From positions 1 to 8,518 of the forward strand of contig JAISDQ010000083.1 of assembly GCA_031264605.1 (NCBI GenBank): a stretch of DNA of 8,518 bases. The letters are read 5' to 3'. The notes beneath the pieces were generated by a model. That model was not told where the DNA came from. It made no database searches and saw nothing but the letters and a program-made list of their open reading frames with translations. Shown one piece after another: positions 1-6,484 of this stretch (its first letter is position 1; the number at the start of each line of letters is the position of its first letter). The stretch comes from Synergistaceae bacterium (GTDB taxonomy: Bacteria > Synergistota > Synergistia > Synergistales > Synergistaceae). Both the position numbers and the translations under genes were made by a program.

Positions 1-2012
1 CTCTTTATGCCGCTGTCTATGAGGCATATCGCGGCGGCGAAAGAAACTACCCTCAGAATCGCGTTCATCGAGGTAAAAAGATAACCTTCTACGGCAACGC
101 CTATCATGAACACGCCGACGCATGCTCCCGCGGCGACGCGCAGCCCCTCGGCGAGCGGCGTGTCGATGAGCAGCAGTTGAGGCGAGTATATGAACATGTA
201 CGGAACCACGAAACCGGCAATGGCCAATTTTACAGCAGCGAACCCTGTTTTCATCGGATTGCCGCCCGAGAGCCCCGCGGCGGCGAACGCCGCCAGCGCC
301 ACCGGCGGCGTCAGGTTAGCGAACATGGCGAAGTAGAAAGCAAACATGTGCGCCGCTACTTCGGGTATGCCCAGTTTCGCGAGGGCGCGCGCGGCTATGG
401 CGGCGGTTATGATGTACGCGGGTATCGACGGGACGCCCATTCCTAAAATCATGCACGTAACCATCGTGAAAACCAAAGTGAGCAGCAGACTGGATTTCCC
501 TATGCTGATAATGGCGTCGGCCATTTTAAGCCCGAATCCCGTTTTGGACATGACGCCAACTATTACGCCGACGCAGGCGCAAGCGACGGCGACCGAGACG
601 GTTCCGCGGGCTCCTTCGTCGAAAGCGTCAAGCAGCAATTTAAACCCGTGCCGCGCCATTTCCAAAAGGTCGGTGAACGCCGTTCCTCTTTTGACCGCGG
701 CCCTCAGACCGTCGTCGCCCTCCGAAACCGCCCACTTCAAGAGGGAGGCGAGAGCCGCGATAACGAGGGTCGCCATTATGGTGACGACCGCCGAATATAT
801 CACTGTGGTTCCCGATAGAAGAAGCATATACAGGAGAAGCAGTATGGGTATGAGAAGATACCCCTTCGATTTGAGCACGGCGCCAACCTTGGGAAGCTGT
901 TCCCTCGGAAGCCCGAGGAGCCCTATTTTGCCGGCGCGCAGTTGAACCTGAATGATTATGCCCAGGTAATACATGAGAGCCGGTATAGCCGCGTGAACTA
1001 TTATTTTCGAGTACGGAATGCTCAGAGTCTCGGCCATTATGAAAGCGGCCGCGCCCATGACCGGAGGCAGAAGCTGCCCTCCCACCGAAGCCGACGCCTC
1101 GACCGCGCCGGCGAACTCCTTCGAGTAGCCGGTTTTTTTCATCAGCGGAATCGTAAAAGCGCCGGTAGTGACGACGTTGGCCACAGCCGAGCCGTTGATC
1201 GAGCCCAGAAGCCCCGAGGATATGACCGATACTTTGGCGGGACCCCCTTTTGTGTGACCGGCGATGGCCATCGCTATGTCGTTGAAGAAAGATCCCATTC
1301 CTGTCTTTCCCATCACCGCGCCGAACAGTATGAACAGGAAGATGTAACTCGCGGCCACGCTGACGGAACTGCCCAGGATGCCCTCGGTCAGCATCAATTG
1401 GTTCGACAGTTGAACCCAGGTGTATCCGCGGTGCCTGAATATTCCCCACAGATTGCGGCCCCAAAGACCGTACACTATGAATATGATGCTCAGGGTCGGA
1501 AGCGCCCATCCGGACATTCTTCTCGACGCCTCGATCACGAGAACGACCATCAGCGTCGCCGCGATCATGTCGCAGGTGTTGGCGTTTCCGGCTCTGTCAA
1601 TAATTCCCAGATAGTCAAACCACATGTAAAGCGGAATGAGCACGGAAGCCGCGATGAACGCCCAATCGACCCACGGTATTTTTTTATAATCGCTTTTCTT
1701 GCCGAACGGATACATGACGAAACTCATCACCAGCATCATGCCGACGTGAAGGGAACGGTGTTTCAATACCACGGGCGTGCCGACGAGCGCGGTCACGAAA
1801 TGGTACAGGCTGACCGCTATGCACAGCCAGTAAAACGCCCTCGCCAAGACCCGATTGGATAGTTTTCTGGTGCTCGCTTCCCTGTCTATCTCCTCGATCA
1901 GTTTTTGCTGTTCTTCCGTGAGAACGCCTTCCATCGCCAGTTTTATGTCGCGGTCGCTTTCCCCCGCCGCTGCGCCGGGGCGTACGCCGTTTTTATTTTC
2001 CCGGATATCCAT
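1..2012 (-). CDS. TRAP transporter fused permease subunit, TAXI-associated (C-terminus cut by window)
   Basis: This is the inner-membrane permease of a TRAP transporter, which uses an ion gradient to import the solute handed over by a periplasmic binding protein. Reading from ATG at 2012 gives 670 codons without a stop before the window edge. After a hydrophilic N-terminus (residues 1-55, with EEIDREASTRK, a pattern usual in this family) come many hydrophobic segments, for example 59-76, 115-130, 150-162, 222-236, 387-400, 405-425 and 510-525. DctM-type signatures are visible: GSINGSAVANV (270-280), SASVGGQLLPPVMGAAAF (307-324), GMGVPSIPAYI (524-534) and ANLTPPVALAAF (565-576). The length fits the fused small-plus-large permease found with TAXI binding proteins, so only a short tail should be missing. 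A GAAAGGGA ribosome site at 2028-2021, 8 nt upstream, supports the start. The start lies one base after the DUF1850 stop, implying co-translation. The substrate cannot be read from the sequence. Confidence 0.93.
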   Translation of the reverse strand, partial: MDIRENKNGVRPGAAAGESDRDIKLAMEGVLTEEQQKLIEEIDREASTRKLSNRVLARAFYWLCIAVSLYHFVTALVGTPVVLKHRSLHVGMMLVMSFVMYPFGKKSDYKKIPWVDWAFIAASVLIPLYMWFDYLGIIDRAGNANTCDMIAATLMVVLVIEASRRMSGWALPTLSIIFIVYGLWGRNLWGIFRHRGYTWVQLSNQLMLTEGILGSSVSVAASYIFLFILFGAVMGKTGMGSFFNDIAMAIAGHTKGGPAKVSVISSGLLGSINGSAVANVVTTGAFTIPLMKKTGYSKEFAGAVEASASVGGQLLPPVMGAAAFIMAETLSIPYSKIIVHAAIPALMYYLGIIIQVQLRAGKIGLLGLPREQLPKVGAVLKSKGYLLIPILLLLYMLLLSGTTVIYSAVVTIMATLVIAALASLLKWAVSEGDDGLRAAVKRGTAFTDLLEMARHGFKLLLDAFDEGARGTVSVAVACACVGVIVGVMSKTGFGLKMADAIISIGKSSLLLTLVFTMVTCMILGMGVPSIPAYIITAAIAARALAKLGIPEVAAHMFAFYFAMFANLTPPVALAAFAAAGLSGGNPMKTGFAAVKLAIAGFVVPYMFIYSPQLLLIDTPLAEGLRVAAGACVGVFMIGVAVEGYLFTSMNAILRVVSFAAAICLIDSGIK

Positions 2013-2013
2013 T

Positions 2014-2460
2014 TCATCTGTCCCTTTCTACCGTGAGGCGCAATCTTTCATGGTGCGGCAGCAGCGCCCCGTTAGTTATCAAGACGCCGTCGAGTTTTAT
2101 ATCCCTCGTTGCGGTATCGGAATTGAGCCAGTCGAGTTCATCGAAACGCTGTCCTATTCCCTCCATGTGGATCAGACCGTTTTTTATATAGACGACGCGC
2201 CCCTTGTTTTCGGGAATGCCGGCCCCGAACGCCGGAAACGTAATCGCGTCCAGTACCAGGCCAAGGTTTTCGTCGATGTGATAATGCTCGTTCCACGGAA
2301 TGCGTTCGAGGGAATGTATCCATCCGAAAAATAATTCGCCCCCGACCGAAGCCGGAGACTCGGCCATTATCTCCCCCGTTTTCCAGTCCCTTATCCGCAG
2401 ATAAACGCCGTCATCAGCCCCGCCCGCGCCGGCCGCCATGAACATGAACACGGCTGTCAC
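2014..2460 (-). CDS. DUF1850 domain protein, TRAP-TAXI accessory
   Basis: This small protein (148 residues from GTG at 2460) belongs to the DUF1850 family, whose function is unknown but whose genes commonly lie next to TAXI-type TRAP transporter genes. The family pattern is clear: FFGWIHSLERIPWNEHY (about residues 44-60), then a segment with FGAGIPENKG (about 77-86) and a C-terminal HHERLRL stretch. The N-terminus is hydrophobic (VFMFMAAGAGGA before DDG), which suggests a signal peptide and an extracytoplasmic location, but with this start there is no basic N-region. No ribosome site precedes the GTG; it lies only 3 nt after the T-run of a terminator hairpin. The frame is open upstream with no ATG, GTG or TTG, so the true start is uncertain. 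Its position between binding protein and permease suggests a role in the same uptake system (inference). Confidence 0.85.
   Translation of the reverse strand: MTAVFMFMAAGAGGADDGVYLRIRDWKTGEIMAESPASVGGELFFGWIHSLERIPWNEHYHIDENLGLVLDAITFPAFGAGIPENKGRVVYIKNGLIHMEGIGQRFDELDWLNSDTATRDIKLDGVLITNGALLPHHERLRLTVERDR
2021..2028 (-). promoter_or_regulatory. Ribosome binding site of the TRAP permease gene
   Basis: On the minus strand GAAAGGGA lies 8 nt before the ATG at 2012, inside the last codons of the DUF1850 gene. It selects this ATG over the out-of-frame ATG at 2017, which overlaps the DUF1850 stop codon. Confidence 0.7.
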
Positions 2461-2463
2461 GAG

Positions 2464-2501
2464 AAAAAAACCGGGGAATGATGACGGAAATCCCCGGTTT
2501 T
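2464..2501 (-). terminator. Intrinsic terminator between binding-protein and DUF1850 genes
   Basis: On the minus strand AAAACCGGGGA (2501-2491) is matched perfectly by TCCCCGGTTTT (2477-2467) around a 13-nt loop, giving an 11-bp GC-centred stem followed by more T (seven in a row at 2470-2464). It begins 15 nt after the stop codon of the binding-protein gene. It probably stops most transcripts there and stabilises the 3' end of that mRNA, leaving readthrough for DUF1850 and the permease. A high ratio of binding protein to permease is normal for such transporters. Confidence 0.85.
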
Positions 2502-2516
2502 CGCCGCGCCGCCCGG

Positions 2517-3500
2517 TTATTTCAGCACGCCCTTGTCCTTGTAATACTGGACGGCGCCGTCGTGTAACGGCACCGAAGTGCCTTCGATGCCGCGAAGGGC
2601 CGTCTCGGGCATGATATTTGCCTTCGCCGTGGCGTGGGACATCTGAATGGCGTCGAGCCCCGCCGGCGAGTAGATATTTTCGAGCAGGTCGTAAACGACT
2701 TCACTGGGCAGCGATTTGCTGACGAGCATTATGTTCATGACCGCCGCCGTCGTAGTGTCGCTGTCGGTTTTGTAAGTATCCTTGGGTATTGTGGCCTCGA
2801 TATAGAAGGGATGCTTTGCGATAAGCCTCTTGAGCGCCTCGCCCTCGACAGGCACAAACGATATTTTTTTCGACGTTCCCAGTTCCATTATTGTGGCGTT
2901 GCCCAGGCCCGAGGTGACGAAAGCCACGTCGCATAGGCCGTTTTTCATCTGATCGATCGCTTCGCCGTAGTTGAGATAGTCGATTTTACAGTCGGCGTAA
3001 GTCATGCCGTGGGCTTCGAACATCATTCGCGCGTTGAGTTCCACGCCCGAATTGGGCGCTCCGACTCCCACGCGTTTGCCCTTCATGTCCTCGAATTTTT
3101 TGATGCCAGCGTCTACGGTTGTGACTATCTGGCAGTAATTCGGCCACAGTCCCATCATCGCGCGCAGGTCAGTTGCCGGCGGTTTGCCCTCGAAAGCGCC
3201 GAAGGACTCGACGGCTTGGATGACCGAGTCCGCCATCGCTATGGCCATTTCGCCCTGCCCGGTCTGAAGCGCGTTGATATTTTCGACCGTGGCGCCGGTG
3301 GCGGTAGCCGAAGTGTCGTAGCCCAGGCGGCTGAGGAACGTAGCGAACGCTCCCCCTATCGGGAAATAGATGCCGCTCGACGGGCCCGTGAGTACCGTTA
3401 TGAAGTAATCGGAACGATTGACCGCGGGGGCCGCGAACGCCGCCGCTGAAACCGAAATGACCGCCGCCAGGAAGATGGTCACGCATATCTTTTTCATCAT
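2517..3500 (-). CDS. TAXI family TRAP transporter solute-binding protein
   Basis: This is the extracytoplasmic receptor that captures the solute for the TRAP permease encoded downstream. From ATG at 3500 it has 327 residues, normal for the TAXI family. It opens with a textbook Sec signal peptide: MMKK, a hydrophobic core, then SAAAFAAPA with likely cleavage near residue 23-24. Family features follow in order: TGPSSGIYFPIGGAF (38-52), ATGATVENINAL (68-79), FEDMKGKRVGVGAPNSGVE (136-154, the hinge region of NMT1/TAXI proteins) and PLHDGAVQYYKDKGVLK at the C-terminus. There is no lipobox cysteine. A longer frame to 3569 exists, but it would bury the signal peptide, and GAGGTG (3509-3504) precedes the ATG pair at 3500 and 3497; either of these may be used. 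The ligand is not predictable; described TAXI systems take organic acids or amino acids. Confidence 0.93.
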   Translation of the reverse strand: MMKKICVTIFLAAVISVSAAAFAAPAVNRSDYFITVLTGPSSGIYFPIGGAFATFLSRLGYDTSATATGATVENINALQTGQGEMAIAMADSVIQAVESFGAFEGKPPATDLRAMMGLWPNYCQIVTTVDAGIKKFEDMKGKRVGVGAPNSGVELNARMMFEAHGMTYADCKIDYLNYGEAIDQMKNGLCDVAFVTSGLGNATIMELGTSKKISFVPVEGEALKRLIAKHPFYIEATIPKDTYKTDSDTTTAAVMNIMLVSKSLPSEVVYDLLENIYSPAGLDAIQMSHATAKANIMPETALRGIEGTSVPLHDGAVQYYKDKGVLK

Positions 3501-3503
3501 ATT

Positions 3504-3509
3504 CACCTC
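3504..3509 (-). promoter_or_regulatory. Ribosome binding site of the TAXI binding-protein gene
   Basis: GAGGTG on the minus strand, continuing as GAGGTGAAT to the tandem ATG ATG at 3500 and 3497. It decides the start in favour of the signal-peptide-bearing form over the longer frame from 3569. Confidence 0.75.
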
Positions 3510-3778
3510 ATCGCGAAAATAATTTGTTCTCAATAACGCTGCGAAAAAAATGCTCTTTATATTCGGCATGCTTTTTCACATGAGCGCCACCCCCGGACGG
3601 ATAATGATTTTCGCGCCGCATAAAGCGTTAACACGATTTTATCCGGGAGTCCGGTGGCTTTAAGCGATATAATGTCGTATTTTTTATTAGGGCATAATAC
3701 CGAAATCGCGCGTTGCGGACGCGGCGCGTCTGGAATAATTTCTTTGCGGAAGAACGAGTTCACGGCGTGAGGCGATGT

Positions 3779-3805
3779 TTGAGCGGCACAAAAATGCATT
3801 ATACT
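3779..3805 (+). promoter_or_regulatory. Candidate sigma-70 type promoter for the rightward block
   Basis: TTGAGC (3779-3784, four of six bases match TTGACA) and TATACT (3800-3805, five of six match TATAAT) are separated by 15 bp, which is shorter than the usual 17. Transcription would start near 3812, about 40 bp before the phosphoesterase ATG. Read on the other strand, the same spot gives TATAAT (3803-3798), so the element could also serve leftward. This is a pattern match only. Confidence 0.4.
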
Positions 3806-3826
3806 TTTAATTGCCGGCAAGAAAAG
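3804..3826. repeat. Palindrome TTGCCGGCAA with flanking arms (possible operator)
   Basis: TTGCCGGCAA (3811-3820) is a perfect 10-bp palindrome. CTTTT on its left (3804-3808) and AAAAG on its right (3822-3826) extend it as an imperfect dyad. It overlaps the predicted -10 element and start point and lies 21 bp before the ribosome site of the phosphoesterase gene. This position suits a repressor site or a short 5'-leader hairpin. No regulator gene is visible in the window. Confidence 0.4.
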
Positions 3827-3850
3827 CGGCGGCTCGACCGGGAGGCAAAA

Positions 3851-4537
3851 ATGAAGGAAAGACCTTCGTTAAAAAGTTTTTTGCTGTCAAAATTGAAACA
3901 AACTTTCGCTCCGGTGAAAATCAAACGGGCCTTCATGGAATTCGCGGACCGCGGTTTCGTAAAGCTGGGGTATCTGCCCGAAAAAATGGACGGACTCGGA
4001 AAAATTCTCCATATCTCCGACACTCCCGTCAGCATGTACGGATATCTGGCAAGGACGCTGCGGAGAATCAATCCGTCCGTGGTGGTGCACACGGGAGACC
4101 TCGCCGACGACATAAAACTGGGGCTGTATCCCGCCGAAGCGGGCAGGTACGCCGCCGCGGCGGGCAGGCTGATAAATATACTCCTCGCTCCGCACAGAAG
4201 AGTCCTGCTTGTCCTCGGAAATCACGACAGGGCCGACCTGCTCCCGAGCCTTCCCCCGGAGTGTTCGGCGCATGAGGGAGCGGTCGAGGTGAATCTGTTG
4301 GGGGCAAATTTCAGAATCTCACATTACGCGGAAAAAATCATGGAAAAACCTGTACAATATAATCTGTTCGGACACGATTTGTCGTCGCGGAGTTTCGTCG
4401 ACGGGGAGGGAAGATATTTCCTCAACGGAATAGAGATGATGAGACTCATAGATCCCGGCGCCGAAGAGATAAAAACGCTCGTTTATCCGAGGAGCGCGGA
4501 TAGCGCGCGAATGATGCGCGCAAACCGCCCGAAATGA
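3851..4537 (+). CDS. Calcineurin-like metallophosphoesterase with altered motif I
   Basis: A 228-residue protein with the core motifs of the metallophosphoesterase fold, which hydrolyses phosphate mono- or diesters using two metal ions. Visible motifs are ISDTP (55-59, motif I, normally DxH), VVVHTGDLADD (77-87), LVLGNHDRADL (120-130, the GNH(D/E) motif), RISHY with H158, and FGHDLSSR (173-180) where GHTH is usual. The histidine of DxH is replaced by P59, and the last motif keeps only H175, so metal binding must differ or be weakened. Residues 1-50 form a basic, partly amphipathic segment with no signal peptide, suggesting a cytoplasmic protein. ATG at 3851 is chosen because GGAGG lies at 3841-3845; upstream in-frame starts (3794, 3713) lack a ribosome site and fall in or before the promoter. 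It is first of the rightward genes, 44 bp before the next. The substrate is unknown. Confidence 0.82.
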   Translation: MKERPSLKSFLLSKLKQTFAPVKIKRAFMEFADRGFVKLGYLPEKMDGLGKILHISDTPVSMYGYLARTLRRINPSVVVHTGDLADDIKLGLYPAEAGRYAAAAGRLINILLAPHRRVLLVLGNHDRADLLPSLPPECSAHEGAVEVNLLGANFRISHYAEKIMEKPVQYNLFGHDLSSRSFVDGEGRYFLNGIEMMRLIDPGAEEIKTLVYPRSADSARMMRANRPK

Positions 4538-4581
4538 CGCCGCGCAGGATATCACGCCAACCGGAGGGGTGAACGAATAAT

Positions 4582-5595
4582 ATGATGTCACTTGTAAGAA
4601 GCGGGCCCACCATAATAAACCTGGGCGTCTCAGGCGACGGCGGCGAAAATTTGACCGGATATCTGCAAAATATTTCCTTCAAGCCATCCTCCAATTTGTT
4701 CGAATCCTACGACCACGCGGGAGAAGGGGAAACGCTGATCGTACTGGAAACATTCGTTTCCGGGAACAAATCAGAGACGTCCATTTACCAGTCGACAAAA
4801 GCGGCCGCTAATATCATGTGCGATATTATCAACAGAGGCTTCGCGGACAGTATAGATAACGCCAAAATTACGCCGCCCAACATATTGATGAGGCTTTTGG
4901 GAAACATGGACGCGGCCATAGATCAGATATCGAAGGACTTCAAGGCCAGGGAAACGACGAAGAACGAATTGGTCTCGAACATCGGCGAGTCCTCCGTGCT
5001 GGTCAATTTCACCGGCGAGCCGCTCAACAAGTTGGTGCAGGTATTCATGTTCCACAAGAGGGCGCTTTTGATAGACAAACCTTACGGCCAGCTCATAGCC
5101 TTTTTGAGGGCCAAAGCGCAGGAATACCTGAACATATCGCTCGGCAAACCCGACTGGAACGAAATCGAAATAACCATATTCGACGCGATGGATCAGTTCA
5201 ACCTGCACTACCAGCGTCTGATAACGGTTCTGCAGGGTCTCGACGTGGGCGTGATGGTTGGAGAGGATTGGATCACAGAGTATACCGTGGCCCTGCGTAA
5301 ATCCGAGGTATACCAGATACGCCTCTTGACGCCGCTTTCGCCCCGCGAGATCAAGCGGATCGCGCTGGCGCTGGAATACGACCAGGATGGCAGGAGGCTC
5401 GCCGATTTCGACGTGTATGTCAATAAAAAAAAGATAGGATGGGCGACCGAGAAGGAACTGAACAGAGGTTACGCGAGAGGCGACATCGGTGTTCTGCACA
5501 GACGGCGGCTCATGTCGTCGCTTCCCGCCGAAGCCAAGGCCGTGCTTCTCAAATTGGACGAAAGCATCGACAGAAACGGGCCGCTCAAGGGGTGA
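4582..5595 (+). CDS. Hypothetical protein, 337 residues, family not recognised
   Basis: I do not recognise this protein. It is 337 residues with no signal peptide, no transmembrane segment and no familiar catalytic motif, so it is probably cytoplasmic. The N-terminus has a glycine-rich stretch (NLGVSGDGGENLTGY, about 13-27). The middle (about 100-250) reads as mixed helices with many charged residues, including IGESSVLVNFTGEPLNKLVQVF near 133-154. The C-terminal part contains LSPREIKRIALALEYDQDG and ends in a charged helix. It looks genuine: it is co-directional with its neighbours, fills the space between the phosphoesterase and folP, and has a GGAGGGGTGA ribosome-site-like sequence (4563-4572) before tandem ATGs at 4582 and 4585, although the spacing is longer than ideal. 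An antisense frame covers most of it but lacks support. Position upstream of folP hints at co-transcription, not at a shared function. Confidence 0.78.
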   Translation: MMSLVRSGPTIINLGVSGDGGENLTGYLQNISFKPSSNLFESYDHAGEGETLIVLETFVSGNKSETSIYQSTKAAANIMCDIINRGFADSIDNAKITPPNILMRLLGNMDAAIDQISKDFKARETTKNELVSNIGESSVLVNFTGEPLNKLVQVFMFHKRALLIDKPYGQLIAFLRAKAQEYLNISLGKPDWNEIEITIFDAMDQFNLHYQRLITVLQGLDVGVMVGEDWITEYTVALRKSEVYQIRLLTPLSPREIKRIALALEYDQDGRRLADFDVYVNKKKIGWATEKELNRGYARGDIGVLHRRRLMSSLPAEAKAVLLKLDESIDRNGPLKG

Positions 5596-5608
5596 AACAG
5601 AAATATCC

Positions 5609-6484
5609 ATGGAGAATTCGAAAGAAATACAGCTATTCGGCGGCAGAAAACTGCCGCTTCGCGGGACGCTCGTAATGGGGATTTTGAACGTCACGGACGA
5701 CTCGTTTTACGCGCGGAGCAGGGTCAAGAACGAACACGACGCCGTATCGCGGGCGGCGGACATGGCGCATGCCGGAGCGGATGTGCTGGACGTCGGGGCC
5801 GAGTCCACGCGGCCCGGATCGCGCGAGATCGACTCCGAAACGGAACGTGAAGTATTGACGCCGGTCATCGGAGCGATCAGGCGCGAACTTCCGGATATGC
5901 CGATTTCCGCCGACACGAGGCACGCGACGACCGCCGCCGCCGCTATCGAAGCCGGCGCGGATATCGTCAACGACGTCTCGGGGCTTGGATTGCCCAGTGA
6001 AACGCGAAATATGATGTCGCTGCTGTCGGAAACGGGAGCCGCATACGTGCTGACGCACACGAAAGGCACGCCGGACGTGATGCAGCGCTCGCCGGTTTAC
6101 GGCGACCTCATATCCGAAATCCGCGAATTTTTCGAAGACGGGATACGCGCTCTCGAATCAGCCGGAGTGTCGAGGGAGAAACTGATAATTGACCCCGGCA
6201 TAGGATTCGGAAAGAGTGCGTCGGACAATCTCGCTTTGCTCGCGAACGTGGAAAAATTTTACTCGCTGGGCATACCCGTTCTGATAGGCGCTTCGCGAAA
6301 AGGATTTATCGGGGGGGTAGCGGGAGGGGCCGCAAAGGACGACCCTTCTGAACGCCTCGAAGGAACGCTGGCGATCACGGCGCTGTGCGCCATCGCGGGG
6401 GTGAACATTGTCAGGGTGCACGACGCCGCCGCCAACCGGAGAACCGTCGATATGATAGAGGCGATAGCGAGGCACAGGCTTTGA
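5609..6484 (+). CDS. folP: Dihydropteroate synthase
   Basis: This cytoplasmic enzyme joins 7,8-dihydropterin pyrophosphate with p-aminobenzoate to form dihydropteroate in folate synthesis; it is the sulfonamide target. The 291 residues match the family's usual length and TIM-barrel order: MGILNVTDDSF (23-33), DVGAESTRPGS (61-71), ISADT (99-103), IVNDVSG (119-125), HTKGTPDVMQ (150-159), IIDPGIGFGK (193-202), GASRKGFIGG (227-236) and VRVHDA (269-273). Two departures stand out: NVTD where NVTP is standard in loop 1, and HTKGTP where HMKGTP or HMRGTP is usual. Phe33 and Pro69, at positions where changes give sulfonamide resistance in E. coli, are retained. ATG at 5609 gives the expected N-terminus. 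The best ribosome-like site, AAGGGGTGA (5587-5595), covers the previous stop codon and is rather distant. The 3' end overlaps folK by 4 nt. Confidence 0.96.
   Translation: MENSKEIQLFGGRKLPLRGTLVMGILNVTDDSFYARSRVKNEHDAVSRAADMAHAGADVLDVGAESTRPGSREIDSETEREVLTPVIGAIRRELPDMPISADTRHATTAAAAIEAGADIVNDVSGLGLPSETRNMMSLLSETGAAYVLTHTKGTPDVMQRSPVYGDLISEIREFFEDGIRALESAGVSREKLIIDPGIGFGKSASDNLALLANVEKFYSLGIPVLIGASRKGFIGGVAGGAAKDDPSERLEGTLAITALCAIAGVNIVRVHDAAANRRTVDMIEAIARHRL

Larger units (their letters stand above)
3501..3850. other. Divergent intergenic region
   Basis: About 350 bp separate the leftward transporter genes from the rightward block. The stretch is more A/T-rich than the genes. I see no convincing protein: an open frame of 87 codons on the minus strand (3820-3557) lacks a ribosome site and has unusual composition. 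It contains the candidate rightward promoter and palindrome listed separately. On the minus strand a TATAAT (3803-3798) and a TATAAA (3562-3557) occur without a good -35 partner, so the transporter promoter is not fixed. Confidence 0.6.

Noticed and set aside
640..1509. Minus-strand frame of 289 codons within the permease region
   Set aside because: It is out of frame with the permease, whose own frame shows all DctM motifs; the product is rich in Arg, Gly and His with no motif.
942..1862. Plus-strand frame of 306 codons opposite the permease
   Set aside because: Antisense to the permease, rich in Arg and His, no recognisable domain.
3641..3660. CCGG-GAGT-CCGG hairpin and nearby TATAAT (3668-3673) in the spacer
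   Set aside because: The stem is only 4 bp with no T-run, and the TATAAT has no reasonable -35 sequence at the right distance.
3557..3820. Possible 87-residue small protein in the spacer, whose N-terminus (MPAIKSI) resembles that of the extended binding-protein frame (MPNIKSI)
   Set aside because: It needs a TTG start without a ribosome site, overlaps the palindrome and the candidate promoter, and the resemblance covers only a few codons. Chance is the simpler explanation.
3713..3850. N-terminal extension of the phosphoesterase from an upstream TTG
   Set aside because: It would place coding sequence before and across the candidate promoter, and a good GGAGG site lies directly before ATG 3851.
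4771..5694. Minus-strand frame of 307 codons opposite the unrecognised protein
   Set aside because: It runs into folP on the opposite strand and its composition is odd. The plus-strand gene has a ribosome-like site and fits the co-directional block.
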